From contig NZ_LJCO01000072.1 in assembly GCF_001399675.1 (NCBI RefSeq), positions 1 through 64,000 on the forward strand: a DNA stretch of 64,000 bases, given 5' to 3'. The translations under genes were made by a program, and so were the position numbers. Within the stretch, counting starts at the first letter, position 1; each line of letters begins with the position of its first letter. Below, in pieces: positions 34,956-44,357 of this stretch. The DNA comes from Paenalicyclobacillus ferrooxydans. GTDB lineage: Bacteria > Bacillota > Bacilli > Alicyclobacillales > Alicyclobacillaceae. A model generated the notes under the pieces. It made no database searches and was not told the DNA's origin. It saw only the letters and a program-made list of their open reading frames with translations.

Positions 34956-35429
34956 TTAAGACGCCGTACTCAACGTTTCAACACTACTTACCACACCTGT
35001 GGAGAGATGAAGCGTCAGTGCTGCATGTGTGGAATCAATCAGCACAACATCAGCTTCAATCACGGCTTTCCCCCCCTCGGCTGCATACTCCAGAGTGAGG
35101 TGCTCCCCTCCATCCAACTGATGATACGTCTCAAACAGCCCCATCGCCCTGGCCTTTAGGGCGTTGTCCGGAATCGGCTGGTCAAGGTGCAGCACGCAGA
35201 AATCCGTTTGAAAACCGGATGCGTCATCTGTAACAACCGCTTGACCGATGTGATGCGACAGCACGTACTTTGCGAATTCTGAAGAGGTTTTGGAGCGAAT
35301 GCTGAGGGCCCACATGGTAATGCTTGCGAAGGTGGCAGCAAGGACCAGAACAATGACCGCTCCGATGATGAACTGTAACCTGGACTTTTTCGTTCCATTC
35401 CCGCTTGCCTCATTCCTCTGCGTCGCCAT
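34956..35429 (-). CDS. Membrane-anchored protein of unknown function
   Basis: A 157-residue protein with a basic N-terminus, one membrane helix (about 20-42) and an extracytoplasmic domain (about 43-157) with regular beta-strand alternation. No family recognised. ATG 35429 follows GGAGG with an 8-nt gap. It lies 120 bp after oppC on the same strand and may be a distal member of the opp operon. Confidence 0.6.
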   Translation of the reverse strand: MATQRNEASGNGTKKSRLQFIIGAVIVLVLAATFASITMWALSIRSKTSSEFAKYVLSHHIGQAVVTDDASGFQTDFCVLHLDQPIPDNALKARAMGLFETYHQLDGGEHLTLEYAAEGGKAVIEADVVLIDSTHAALTLHLSTGVVSSVETLSTAS

Positions 35430-35550
35430 GTCTGATGCCTCCATGGTCTGAAATCGCAGGCCCCCCATGCGGTACCTGCCGGAAATTGAAATAATGGCGT
35501 GCCCGTGAGGCACGCCACCAACCCATTACTGATTTCGATGTAACTCCATT

Positions 35551-36468
35551 TTACGCCTCAAAGCTTGGATCAAACGCATCACGCAAACCGTCACCAATGA
35601 AGTTGATGCACAGGATAGTAATCGTGATGAGTGCAGCGGGTGGCACCCACGCGTACGGTTCTGTCGCCAAGGTAAAGTAACCGAGGGAATTCGACAAAAC
35701 GTCGCCCCAAGACGGTGTCGGCGGCTTAACGCCAAATCCGATGACCGCCAGTGCTGCCTCAGCTGCAATGAACCCAGCGACCGCGAACGTGGCTTGCACA
35801 ACCATAACACCCATGACGTTTGGAACCATGTGGCGGAAGATAATCCGAAACGCGCCAGCACCTGACATTCGGGATGCGAGAACAAATTCCGACTCCCTCA
35901 AGTTGAGGAACAAGCTTCGCACAAGACGCGTCATACCAGGCCAACCGGTCAAGCCAATCACGAGAATCAACAACCAAACAGACGTGGTATTGAAAATCGC
36001 AGACAAAACAATGATGAGAAGCAGGAATGGGAAGTTGAACATGAAGTCACACACACGCATGACCAGAGAATCAATCCAGCCCCCGTAGTATCCAGCCAAC
36101 CCACCGAGCACCATCGCAATGGTCATGACGATCACGGTATCGACAAATCCGATCAACAGGTCGACCCGCCCGCCGTACACGTCACGCGAAAAGAGGTCGA
36201 ATCCGGATTGGTCCGTACCCAGAACGTGTCCAGGTCCGGGAGGGGTATCCGTGCTGCTAAGAAATTGATGGGTAGGGCTTACATGTGTAATTAATGGTGC
36301 CGCAATACTCATGATCACGATGAGCAGCAAAACGACGGTGCTGATGATGGCTGCTTTATTGACCATAAATCGTTCAAAAGCCATCCGGGTGGGACTCTTG
36401 CTGGGTCGCCCACGACGGGAAGTGACTTCGATGTTGGTGTCATTTGGTGTAGAGACTTGTGCGCTCAC
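35551..36468 (-). CDS. oppC: Oligopeptide ABC transporter permease OppC
   Basis: A 305-residue inner-membrane permease. A cytosolic N-terminus with the OppC_N segment precedes six helices and the binding-protein-dependent transport signature (VIGLTGWPGMTRLVRSLFLNLRESEFV); the C-terminus ends NFIGDGLRDAFDP, diagnostic of OppC/DppC. With OppB it forms the peptide channel. GTG 36468 follows GGGGGTGA and lies 11 bp after oppB. Confidence 0.93.
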   Translation of the reverse strand: MSAQVSTPNDTNIEVTSRRGRPSKSPTRMAFERFMVNKAAIISTVVLLLIVIMSIAAPLITHVSPTHQFLSSTDTPPGPGHVLGTDQSGFDLFSRDVYGGRVDLLIGFVDTVIVMTIAMVLGGLAGYYGGWIDSLVMRVCDFMFNFPFLLLIIVLSAIFNTTSVWLLILVIGLTGWPGMTRLVRSLFLNLRESEFVLASRMSGAGAFRIIFRHMVPNVMGVMVVQATFAVAGFIAAEAALAVIGFGVKPPTPSWGDVLSNSLGYFTLATEPYAWVPPAALITITILCINFIGDGLRDAFDPSFEA

Positions 36469-36479
36469 CTTGTCACCCC

Positions 36480-37439
36480 CTAGTTATACCGGATCCGAGG
36501 ATCCACAACCGCGTACAGAATATCAGCCAACAGGTTGCCGAGCAACACAGCAACCGCAAAAATAATGGTTGTCGCCATGATGACGTTGTAGTCCCGGTTG
36601 TTAACGGCACTAATGGTGAGAAGCCCCATCCCCTGGTACGAGAACAGACCCTCCAAAATGACAGCACCACCAACTAGGTTACCAATGTCAAGACCAAAGA
36701 ATGTAATCAACGGAATCAAAGCATTCCGAAGAACGTGCTTGCTAAAGACCTTACCTTCCATCAAGCCTTTTGCATAGGCTGTACGGACATAATCCTTTCG
36801 GCTGACCTCCAACATCGACCCACGCGTGTTTCGGCTGTAAAATGCCAAACTCACCAGTGAGATAGAGAGCGCCGGAAGCAATGCGTGGTATATATGGTCG
36901 AGCAAGGAACCAGCATTCGGGCCGGTACCAACAGCACCTTGTGCCGGGAAAATTCGCAGGTGAATTGCAAACAGGTAAATCAGCAGAATCGCGAAAATAA
37001 AGTATGGAACAGAGAAAAGGATGAAACTGACAACGGACGTCGTGTAGTCGAATCCGGAATATGGTTTGCGTGACTGTAACACGCCAAGCGGAATACCAAT
37101 GGCCAAGGTGATGATTTCCGCCATCACGGACAGGATTAACGTGTTTTGAATCGCAGGTCCGACGAGGTCAATAACCGGTGCATGCTGTGCAAAACTAAAG
37201 CCCCAGTTCCCTGTCACAAACAGTCCAATCCAGTGGAAGTACTGCCACCACAGCGGCTTGTTCAAGAAATTTTGCGCTTCCAAACTTGCAATGAGTGCCT
37301 GGGGATCCTTAATAGCCGGATTCATAATCGAGTTGAACGCATTACCGGGAGCCGCATGCATCATCAGGAATACTGCAACTGTAATGAAGAACAGCATCGG
37401 AATCATGCCAAGCAGGCGACGCGTGATGTAGGTTCCCAA
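36480..37439 (-). CDS. oppB: Oligopeptide ABC transporter permease OppB
   Basis: A 319-residue permease: N-terminal YITRRLLGMIPMLFFITVAVF, an extended loop, then the EAA-type coupling segment (EVSRKDYVRTAYAKGL) and a C-terminal DPRIRY motif typical of OppB/DppB. It pairs with OppC in the membrane. TTG start at 37439 with a perfect AAGGAGGT ribosome site 6 nt upstream. It follows the binding-protein gene by 100 bp. Confidence 0.94.
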   Translation of the reverse strand: MGTYITRRLLGMIPMLFFITVAVFLMMHAAPGNAFNSIMNPAIKDPQALIASLEAQNFLNKPLWWQYFHWIGLFVTGNWGFSFAQHAPVIDLVGPAIQNTLILSVMAEIITLAIGIPLGVLQSRKPYSGFDYTTSVVSFILFSVPYFIFAILLIYLFAIHLRIFPAQGAVGTGPNAGSLLDHIYHALLPALSISLVSLAFYSRNTRGSMLEVSRKDYVRTAYAKGLMEGKVFSKHVLRNALIPLITFFGLDIGNLVGGAVILEGLFSYQGMGLLTISAVNNRDYNVIMATTIIFAVAVLLGNLLADILYAVVDPRIRYN

Positions 37440-37539
37440 CGAAGTACCTCCTTCATACAGGCGAATGGGCGGGGCGACCCGCCCATCTCTGCCTCTAAAT
37501 TGGAACCTGTCTAGTCCAGGTTGCCGGTTCTTGGTGTTA

Positions 37540-39285
37540 TCACTGAGTCAGCCACCAGTCTTGGATGTTCAAAGGTCCTTGCGAGCTGAAGTCCTTGTTT
37601 GGAATATTCAGCTTGGAGCTGTAGGCGAATACGTTGTCTGGTGCCCACAGGAAGATAAGCGGCATCCGTTGGTTGACGTACAGCTGCCATTTGATGAGGG
37701 CAGCCTTACGGTCGGCCTTGTTAAACGCTGCTGCATCCCATGTTGCGTTAATCATCTGGTCGCTGGTCTTGTTCTTCCAACGTTCGAAGTTAAACGCATC
37801 GGTGGACATCCACAGTCCGCGCGGATCTGGATCGATGGAGAGGCTCCAGCCCATCAGCCACATCTGAATGCTCTTGTCGTTACTTTCAACCTTGCTGGCC
37901 AAAGTGTTAAAGTCCATTGGCGAGTTCAAGGTCACCTTGATGCCAATCTTGGCAAGGTCAGACTGGATGGCGACTGCTTCAGCCTGAACCGTCGGGTCAC
38001 CACTCGAGTAGGAGAGGGTCAGATTCGCTTCTTTACCCGTGCTCGGGTCGATACGGAATCCGTTAGAGCCCATCTTCCAACCAGCTTGATCAAGCAACTG
38101 ACCGGCCTTGGTTGGGTTGTAGTTGTATGGATTCATGCCGTCTGCCGTGGTTGCTGCAGCCCAGCTCACCGGCGGCAATGGACCGCTGATTGGTGTGCCG
38201 AGTCCCTTCAGGATGCCATCGACCATGGCTTGACGATTCAAGCCGTACTCGAGAGCCTGACGCACTTTGTAGTTCTTGAACTCCGGCAGATAGTCTTTGA
38301 TACCGAGGTAAGAGAACCCATTCTCAGGCGGCGTCTTGACGACGATACCCGGAATCTGCTTCAGCTTGGCAACGTCAGTTGGCTTCAAACCAGACAGAAC
38401 GTACTGCACAGAGCCGTTTGCCAACAGACCTGGGACAACGTCCGGGCTGACGGTCTTGATAACGAGGTTTGTGATATGCGGCTTACCTTGGAAGTAATTC
38501 GGGTTCGCAGTGTACTCGACGCTGTCCTGACCGTTAACCTGTTTGAAGGTGTAGGGTCCGTCGACAACCGTCGGCTGCTTGTCATAGGAAGCTGTGTTCC
38601 AGGAGCTGATAGGAATATTCTTCAGCACATGCTCCGGAATTGGCTGAATGCTTGAGATGTCAGACCAAAGCACGGCAGCGTCAACGGTCTTGAACGTAAT
38701 GGAGAACTGCTTGGCGGAAATCTTCTTGAAGCCGCCAGTGCTTGCAAACGAAGTGGCTTTTCCGTTGCCGATTCTGGTGGAACCGACGACAGGTCCGACC
38801 AAGTAGCCATACTGGCCTTGGAGAGTCGTGTTGTAGGCTTTGGATGCCAGGTAGTTCATCGTAAACAGAACGTCGTCAGAGGTCACAGGCTGACCATCGG
38901 ACCAGTTCGCGTTAGCAAGCGTAATCGTAACCGTCTTCTTATCTGAGGACCATGTCCAAGTCTGAGCAAGGTCAGAAACGAAGTTGAGGTTTTTGTCAAT
39001 GTTCATCAGCGGATCGAAAGCATAGCCGACGACGTTTGCTGTGTACAAGCTGGCATCCATGTCAGGAATCAGCTCATCGTTGAACTTGGTGCCTTGAGCC
39101 ATTGTCAAGGTGCCGCCATCTACCGGCTGCCCAGTCGTAGTGGTACTCGTGTTGTTGCTGCTGTTGCTGCCAGTTCCGTTGGAGCTGTTGGTGCTGCCAC
39201 CGCCGCTTCCGCAACCGGCTACCAGCATGGTGAGCGATGCAGCAAGTGCAATCGTCGCCATGGAGCCTTTGCCAATTCGCTTCAT
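37540..39285 (-). CDS. oppA: Oligopeptide-binding lipoprotein OppA
   Basis: A 581-residue extracellular substrate-binding protein. The lipoprotein signal ends in the lipobox LVAGC (Cys near residue 25), followed by a Gly/Ser/Asn/Thr linker and the SBP_bac_5 domain (about 55-575; WTWSSDKKTVTITL, SDDVLFTMNYL, and RQALEYGLNRQAMVDGILKG). It delivers peptides (or nickel chelates) to OppBC. The gene order D-F-A-B-C places it between the ATPases and the permeases. Confidence 0.93.
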   Translation of the reverse strand: MKRIGKGSMATIALAASLTMLVAGCGSGGGSTNSSNGTGSNSSNNTSTTTTGQPVDGGTLTMAQGTKFNDELIPDMDASLYTANVVGYAFDPLMNIDKNLNFVSDLAQTWTWSSDKKTVTITLANANWSDGQPVTSDDVLFTMNYLASKAYNTTLQGQYGYLVGPVVGSTRIGNGKATSFASTGGFKKISAKQFSITFKTVDAAVLWSDISSIQPIPEHVLKNIPISSWNTASYDKQPTVVDGPYTFKQVNGQDSVEYTANPNYFQGKPHITNLVIKTVSPDVVPGLLANGSVQYVLSGLKPTDVAKLKQIPGIVVKTPPENGFSYLGIKDYLPEFKNYKVRQALEYGLNRQAMVDGILKGLGTPISGPLPPVSWAAATTADGMNPYNYNPTKAGQLLDQAGWKMGSNGFRIDPSTGKEANLTLSYSSGDPTVQAEAVAIQSDLAKIGIKVTLNSPMDFNTLASKVESNDKSIQMWLMGWSLSIDPDPRGLWMSTDAFNFERWKNKTSDQMINATWDAAAFNKADRKAALIKWQLYVNQRMPLIFLWAPDNVFAYSSKLNIPNKDFSSQGPLNIQDWWLTQ

Positions 39286-39339
39286 GTAATGACCCCCATT
39301 AAAATTTTTTTATAATCAGCGCCGTGCTGCAAAAACCAA

Positions 39340-40305
39340 TCAGTACAAGTGGCAAGCAACCAAGTGACCTGGTGTGATTTCGCGCAGCTCCGGGCGTTGA
39401 CTTCGACAGACGTCCATGACTTTCGGACAGCGAGTGTGGAACGGGCAACCCTTTGGCGGATTCGCCGGACTCGGCACATCCCCCTGAAGGATGATGCGTT
39501 CGCGTCGGCCTTGGCGCTTTGGCTCAGGGGCCGCAGACAACAGGGCCATGGTGTACGGATGCAACGGATTGTTATAGAGCTCTGTCTTATCCGTGATTTC
39601 CACCATGTGACCGAGGTACATCACAGCAACGCGATCACTGATGTGGCGGACAACAGCTAAGTTATGTGAAATGAAGATATAGGAGAGGTTAAACTCCTTC
39701 TTCAAATCGACCATGAGGTTCAAAATCTGAGACTGAATGGACACGTCGAGCGCAGATACAGCTTCGTCGGCAACAATCAGTTTCGGGTTGAGGGCAAGTG
39801 CCCGGGCGATCCCGATACGTTGCCGCTGCCCGCCGGAAAACTCATGCGGATAGCGAAGACGATCTTCACCGCGCAATCCGACAGTTTCCAACAAATGAAC
39901 GACACGCTCAATCGCCTGTCGCCGGGATGCTACGCCATTGACAACCAAGGGTTCTGCAATAATTTCTTCAACCGCCATTTTGGGGTTCAGCGATGCATAT
40001 GGATCCTGGAAGACCATCTGGAACTTCGGTCTAACGCGCCGAAGCTGGCTTCCTGACATCTTCGTGATGTCTTCGCCATCAAACACAATCCGGCCATCCG
40101 TGGGCTCCAGCACACGCATCACCATGCGTCCAGCCGTGGATTTTCCGCAACCAGACTCGCCGACGAGTCCGAGTGTCTCACCCGGCCTGACTGTAAAAGA
40201 GATATCATCTACAGCCTTAACATGACCTACTGTCCGGCGAAGCACACCGGCAGTTATCGGAAAATACTTCTTTAAGTTTTGAACTTCAAGCAGGTTCTCG
40301 CTCAT
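39340..40305 (-). CDS. oppF: Oligopeptide ABC transporter ATPase OppF
   Basis: A 321-residue ATPase. Walker [12 protein letters not shown], signature [10 protein letters not shown], Walker [13 protein letters not shown], and the C-terminal oligo_HPY region with CPFHTRCP and conserved Cys residues that hold an Fe-S cluster in some homologues. It energises peptide import with OppD. ATG 40305 lies 13 bp after oppD; an upstream extension overlapping oppD is unlikely. Confidence 0.93.
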   Translation of the reverse strand: MSENLLEVQNLKKYFPITAGVLRRTVGHVKAVDDISFTVRPGETLGLVGESGCGKSTAGRMVMRVLEPTDGRIVFDGEDITKMSGSQLRRVRPKFQMVFQDPYASLNPKMAVEEIIAEPLVVNGVASRRQAIERVVHLLETVGLRGEDRLRYPHEFSGGQRQRIGIARALALNPKLIVADEAVSALDVSIQSQILNLMVDLKKEFNLSYIFISHNLAVVRHISDRVAVMYLGHMVEITDKTELYNNPLHPYTMALLSAAPEPKRQGRRERIILQGDVPSPANPPKGCPFHTRCPKVMDVCRSQRPELREITPGHLVACHLY

Positions 40306-40318
40306 GTAAGCAGTCCCT

Positions 40319-41284
40319 TCATACAAGATCGCAGCGAACGAGGTGTCCGGGCTTTACTTCCCGGAGCAGCGGCATGCTCTCGTAGCAACTCGGCTGCTTA
40401 ATCGGACACCGATCCGCAAAACGGCAACCCACCGGGTAAGCCGCGGCATCCGGAACTGTGCCTGGAATGGAATAGAGGGTTTCTTTCTCCTCTTCCAGTG
40501 ACGGAATCGATTCCATGAGCGCCTTGGTGTACGGGTGCAGCGGTGCTGCGAACAAGTCATCTGCGTTAACAGATTCAACTACCTGACCCGCATACATGAC
40601 AACCACATGGTCTGCCATATCTGCGACAACACCGAGATCATGCGTGATGAGAATGATGGCGGTGTTGAAGTCATTGCGCATTTTTTTCATCAGTTCAAGC
40701 ACTTGAGCCTGAATCGTTACGTCGAGTGCGGTCGTTGGCTCGTCCGCGATGAGCAACTTGGGCTCACAGACCATCGCCATTGCAATCATCACACGCTGAC
40801 GGAGGCCGCCAGACAACTGATGCGGATACTCGTGAACAATTTCAGCCGCTCGCGGTACACCAACAAACTGGAGCATCTCAACCGCTTTCGCCATTGCTTC
40901 GCGCTTGGTCAAATTGCGGTGCCGTAACAACACTTCCGTGATTTGCTCGCCAATGGTTAGAACGGGGTTCAGTGCGGTCATTGGTTCCTGGAAAATCATC
41001 GAGATGTCATTGCCGCGAACATCAGTCATTTGCTTTTCAGTCAGTTTCAACAAATCCCGACCTGCAAACTTCACTTCGCCGCCGACGATTTTACCGCGTG
41101 GTTGAGGAACGAGTCTCATGATGGACAATGAAGTCATGCTCTTGCCGCAGCCAGACTCACCGACGATACAGACAATTTGTCTCTCGTTGACGTTGATGTC
41201 GATGCCGTCCACAGCGCGGACTTCCATGTCTTTGCTGATAAAGTAGGTCTTTAAATCTTTGATTGCGAGAAGCGGTTCTGCCAC
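40319..41284 (-). CDS. oppD: Oligopeptide ABC transporter ATPase OppD
   Basis: A 321-residue ATPase. Walker [11 protein letters not shown], signature [10 protein letters not shown], Walker [13 protein letters not shown] and the C-terminal CRFADRCP motif. It is the first gene of the opp operon. GTG 41284 (the second of two adjacent GTGs) follows AGGAGGT with a 6-nt gap; the longer frame to 41359 would cover the palindrome at 41354. Confidence 0.93.
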   Translation of the reverse strand: MAEPLLAIKDLKTYFISKDMEVRAVDGIDINVNERQIVCIVGESGCGKSMTSLSIMRLVPQPRGKIVGGEVKFAGRDLLKLTEKQMTDVRGNDISMIFQEPMTALNPVLTIGEQITEVLLRHRNLTKREAMAKAVEMLQFVGVPRAAEIVHEYPHQLSGGLRQRVMIAMAMVCEPKLLIADEPTTALDVTIQAQVLELMKKMRNDFNTAIILITHDLGVVADMADHVVVMYAGQVVESVNADDLFAAPLHPYTKALMESIPSLEEEKETLYSIPGTVPDAAAYPVGCRFADRCPIKQPSCYESMPLLREVKPGHLVRCDLV

Positions 41285-41353
41285 CACAAGACCTCCTGCC
41301 GTCGTTGTTCTACCCTGCTTAGGGGCGGGGCCTTTCTGAATAAAGCAGCAGCC

Positions 41354-41368
41354 GTACAATGATTGTAC
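41354..41368. promoter_or_regulatory. Perfect palindrome upstream of opp operon
   Basis: GTACAAT-G-ATTGTAC, about 70 bp before oppD. On the minus strand it lies immediately after a weak promoter candidate (TTGTAA-16-AATAGT, 41397-41370), consistent with an operator over the transcription start. Confidence 0.5.
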
Positions 41369-41383
41369 AACTATTCTTTGTGG

Positions 41384-41407
41384 AACTAGAGTTACAACTA
41401 GAGTTAC
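41384..41407. repeat. 12-bp direct repeat upstream of opp operon
   Basis: Two exact copies of AACTAGAGTTAC (41384 and 41396), each containing a near-palindrome. The rest of 41369-41743 holds only a TGACA-CCT-TGTCA palindrome at 41486-41498. Confidence 0.75.
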
Positions 41408-41743
41408 AAGAAGTGTTCGGTAATCTATGAATTCAAAGATTTTGAAGTCATTCTACTTTCCACCGAACGGTTTGTAAAGTCCCAATGACACCTTGTCACA
41501 ATGTTAATCTCTTCTGAGTGTAGGAAAAAGCTCCCTATTCGCCAAATTTTCACACATTACTATTTTCCTTCTGTGGTCCGTCTGGCCAAGGTTCGTGTTC
41601 ATCATAAAAGACTTTGAACCCAAGCGCAAGTCTTGTCCTGCTGGAAGTTAAGCGTTTTCATGAAATAAACAAAAATAATAGTAAATTCAGTCAGGATGCT
41701 GAAAGCTCCGCATGACCCTTTGCAGGTTGAGACGTTCTCTCAA

Positions 41744-43030
41744 CTACGCGTGCACGTCAGAACTTGGCAAATCCGGACCTGATGGTAAATGCGAATGCTC
41801 ACTGCGGGCAATCCACAAAAAACATAGTGCTGGCAATACCAACACCGGGAGAGCTAGAGATAACAGACGATGAACCCCAACGTGATCGTACAAATAGCCG
41901 CCCGCGAGCGGACCGAGCATCCGTCCCAGCGTCGCTGCGCTTTGAACCATCCCTTGCAGAAAGCCCATTCGATGTTGTGGAGAGACCTTTGCAATGAACG
42001 CCGGTACGCTCGGCCAAACGAAGACTTCACCGAGGGTCGTAATCACCATCGCAGCTACAAAAGCCGCGTACTGCTGAGAAGCAAGGAGTATGCTGTAGGC
42101 TGCGGCATACATGACAATGCCGGTCACCATCTGCATCCCCAGTGACGGCATGCGTTTCGTAATAAACGACACAAGAGGTTGCGCGGCAAAGATCAACAAT
42201 CCGTTCATAGTCCAAAGCACACTGTACGCGGTCAGCGGATACCCGATGGCTTGCATGTAGACCGAGATTGAGCTTTGCCACTGAACGTACACACTCCATC
42301 CAAGCACAAAACCAATCAGTACAATCGTGACAGTGCCCCAAGGAATCACAGAAAAGCCGACGTTCACGGCGTTTGAAGACAGCGGCTCGGATACGCTGTG
42401 CGATGCCTGTCGCATTTCGACCTGTTTCAAGCGCGGACGAAAGGTAAAAATAACCACCCCCAAAAAGGCTGCATAGGCCACACAGATACCCAGAAAGACG
42501 CTCTCGAAAGACCACTGTGCAAGGACGCCGCCAAGCGCTGTCCCAATGGCGACCCCGAGATTGTTTGCCACGTAAATGAAATTGAACGCTCTCCGACCAC
42601 CTTCGGGCCACAGCCTGCCCGCAAGCGCGCTGAGGACCGGAAATGGCATCGAACTTGTAATCCCAAACAGAATCATCACGGTGACATAAACAGGCCAAGC
42701 GCGGGAAAAGACGGGACCTAAAATAACCAGGCCTGATGAAGCCAGCCCAAACACCAAGACAGACAATGCGCCCAGTTTATCAAACAGCCACCCGCCAAGT
42801 GCACTCCCGACAAAACCGGCGGCTGAGTAGCACATGAGAAGTAGTCCTGCCACCGTCATGGATTTGCCAAGCACGGTATGAATGTAAATGGCGTTCACTG
42901 GCCAGAGCAGCGATAACCCGCCGACATTAATTAGACAGCCGATGCCAAGGAACCAAATTAACAAGGGGTATTCCCTTGCCCACTCCTGCAGTCTGGACTT
43001 CACATTTGTTTGGGATTGATTCCCCACCAT
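41744..43030 (-). CDS. MFS transporter (DHA1-type, 12 TM)
   Basis: A 428-residue protein with 12 predicted helices, motif A-like GGWLFDKLGALSV after TM2 and a short central cytosolic loop (about 195-220). It is probably a multidrug or metabolite exporter; the substrate is unknown. ATG 43030 follows GGGAGA. It is downstream of selD on the same strand, separated by the hairpin at 43067, so expression is probably independent. Confidence 0.83.
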   Translation of the reverse strand: MVGNQSQTNVKSRLQEWAREYPLLIWFLGIGCLINVGGLSLLWPVNAIYIHTVLGKSMTVAGLLLMCYSAAGFVGSALGGWLFDKLGALSVLVFGLASSGLVILGPVFSRAWPVYVTVMILFGITSSMPFPVLSALAGRLWPEGGRRAFNFIYVANNLGVAIGTALGGVLAQWSFESVFLGICVAYAAFLGVVIFTFRPRLKQVEMRQASHSVSEPLSSNAVNVGFSVIPWGTVTIVLIGFVLGWSVYVQWQSSISVYMQAIGYPLTAYSVLWTMNGLLIFAAQPLVSFITKRMPSLGMQMVTGIVMYAAAYSILLASQQYAAFVAAMVITTLGEVFVWPSVPAFIAKVSPQHRMGFLQGMVQSAATLGRMLGPLAGGYLYDHVGVHRLLSLALPVLVLPALCFLWIARSEHSHLPSGPDLPSSDVHA

Positions 43031-43066
43031 ACTAATCTCCCGCTTTTACTCAAAATGGCATAAATG

Positions 43067-43099
43067 TGCCGATCCCGACACAGAAGACCGAGATCGGCA
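43067..43099 (-). terminator. Terminator of selD
   Basis: TGCCGATC (43067-43074) pairs with GATCGGCA (43092-43099), with extra pairing inside the loop; on the minus strand it is followed by CATTTATG. It separates selD from the MFS gene. Confidence 0.55.
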
Positions 43100-43135
43100 T
43101 AAGTCATACTTGAAGATATAAACCAACCATGGACG

Positions 43136-44191
43136 TCAGAGGGACACAATGACGTCAGCACCCTTTACAGGCGCAACCACCTCACCAATCTTTGCCGCCC
43201 AGGTGACACCGTTCTCTTGCAGCTCCTCTACCAAGCGTCCAGCCTCTTCTTCCGGCACTGCAACCAAAAGACCGCCTGACGTAATCGCATCTGCAAGGAC
43301 AATCTGCCATAACTCAGACACATCAGAGTCAAACGTCGTCGTCGACCGAACGTAATCAAGATTCCGTTTGCTGCCGCCAGGGACGGCTCCCTGCTCTGCG
43401 AAAACGAACGCGTTGCCGAGGACAGGAACCGACTTGGCCGCAATCCGGACAGTGGCAGAGGAACCTTGCGCCACTTCGAGAACATGTCCAAGCAGGCCAA
43501 ACCCAGTGATATCCGTACAGGCGTGGACTGAATAGTGTTTTGCTGTATCTGCTGCGACACGGTTTAATGTCGCCATCACCGTCGCCACTTGTTGTTCTTC
43601 ATCAGGGATGGTGAGTCCCTGTTTGATGGCAGTCGTAATGATTCCAATGCCGATTGGTTTGGTCAGCACCAATGCATCACCCGGCTGCGCACCGGCGTTT
43701 GTCCATATATTGTTCGGATGACAGGTGCCTGTCACTGCCAAACCGTACTTCGGATCTGTATCGTCAATCGAATGCCCGCCCATCAGCACAGCTCCAGCTT
43801 CGCGTACCGTGTCCGCACCACCCTGTAAAATCTTGGCCAGGGTCTCCGGGGGCAACTTACTGATGGGGTAACCCACAATATTCATCGCTGTAATCGGAGT
43901 TGCACCCATGGCATAGATATCGCTGAATGCATTGGCGGCGGCGATACGCCCAAACATATACGGATCATCGACAATCGGTGTGAAGTAGTCCACGGTTTGA
44001 ACCAGTGCCAACTCGTCCGACAACCGATACACACCTGCATCGTCGTGGGTCTGCATACCAACAAGCAGATTTGGATCGGACATTGGTAAGTTCACCATAG
44101 AAAGTACATTTGAAAGGTCCGCCGGACCTATCTTACAACCTCACCCAGCTTTGGTCGTCCACTGGGTTAAGCGAATCTGTTCGTTACTCAT
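43136..44191 (-). CDS. selD: Selenide, water dikinase SelD, selenocysteine-containing
   Basis: 351 codons from ATG 44191, which follows GAGGGGGGAG. Codon 17 is TGA (44141-44143) in the context TTKAG-U-GCKIGPADL, exactly where SelD proteins carry their catalytic Cys/Sec, and the frame continues without interruption into the canonical DDAGVYRL, TVDYFTPIVDDPYMFG and SDIYAMGATP segments. A hairpin with a GGC triloop lies 9-29 nt after the TGA (see the SECIS entry). The enzyme makes selenophosphate from selenide and ATP, the selenium donor for Sec-tRNA and for 2-selenouridine. Calling only the open frame from 44098 would remove the active-site segment. The alternative, a nonsense pseudogene, is unlikely given the hairpin and conservation on both sides. 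Confidence 0.92.
44112..44132 (-). promoter_or_regulatory. Bacterial SECIS-like element in selD
   Basis: Immediately downstream of the in-frame TGA, GATAGGTCC and GGACCTTTC pair (9 bp, one T-T mismatch) around the triloop GGC. The loop guanines lie 18-19 nt after the TGA, inside the 16-37 nt window known for SelB-dependent bacterial SECIS hairpins. Confidence 0.8.
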
Positions 44192-44283
44192 GGAACTCCC
44201 CCCTCTCTTTCAGAGGCCTTATCGTGTCCGTCGTTAGCATACATCACGGGAGTTCTCCTTGAAAAGTAATTTTACACACAGCT

Positions 44284-44297
44284 GGTGCCTAGGCACC
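44284..44297. repeat. GGTGCCTAGGCACC palindrome in selD leader region
   Basis: A perfect 14-bp palindrome about 95 bp upstream of selD, inside a larger possible fold (CACAGC...GCTGTG). It could be a REP-like element or an intergenic hairpin between lipL and selD. Confidence 0.5.
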
Positions 44298-44357
44298 TGT
44301 CCCTGCCGCCGCAGACTCGCGCTGTGACGATAATATGAACGAAATCAGCTCACAAAC

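Noticed and set aside
44098-44191. selD as a nonsense-mutated pseudogene
   Set aside because: Reading through the TGA gives conserved sequence on both sides, the TGA is at the catalytic position, and a SECIS-like hairpin is present.
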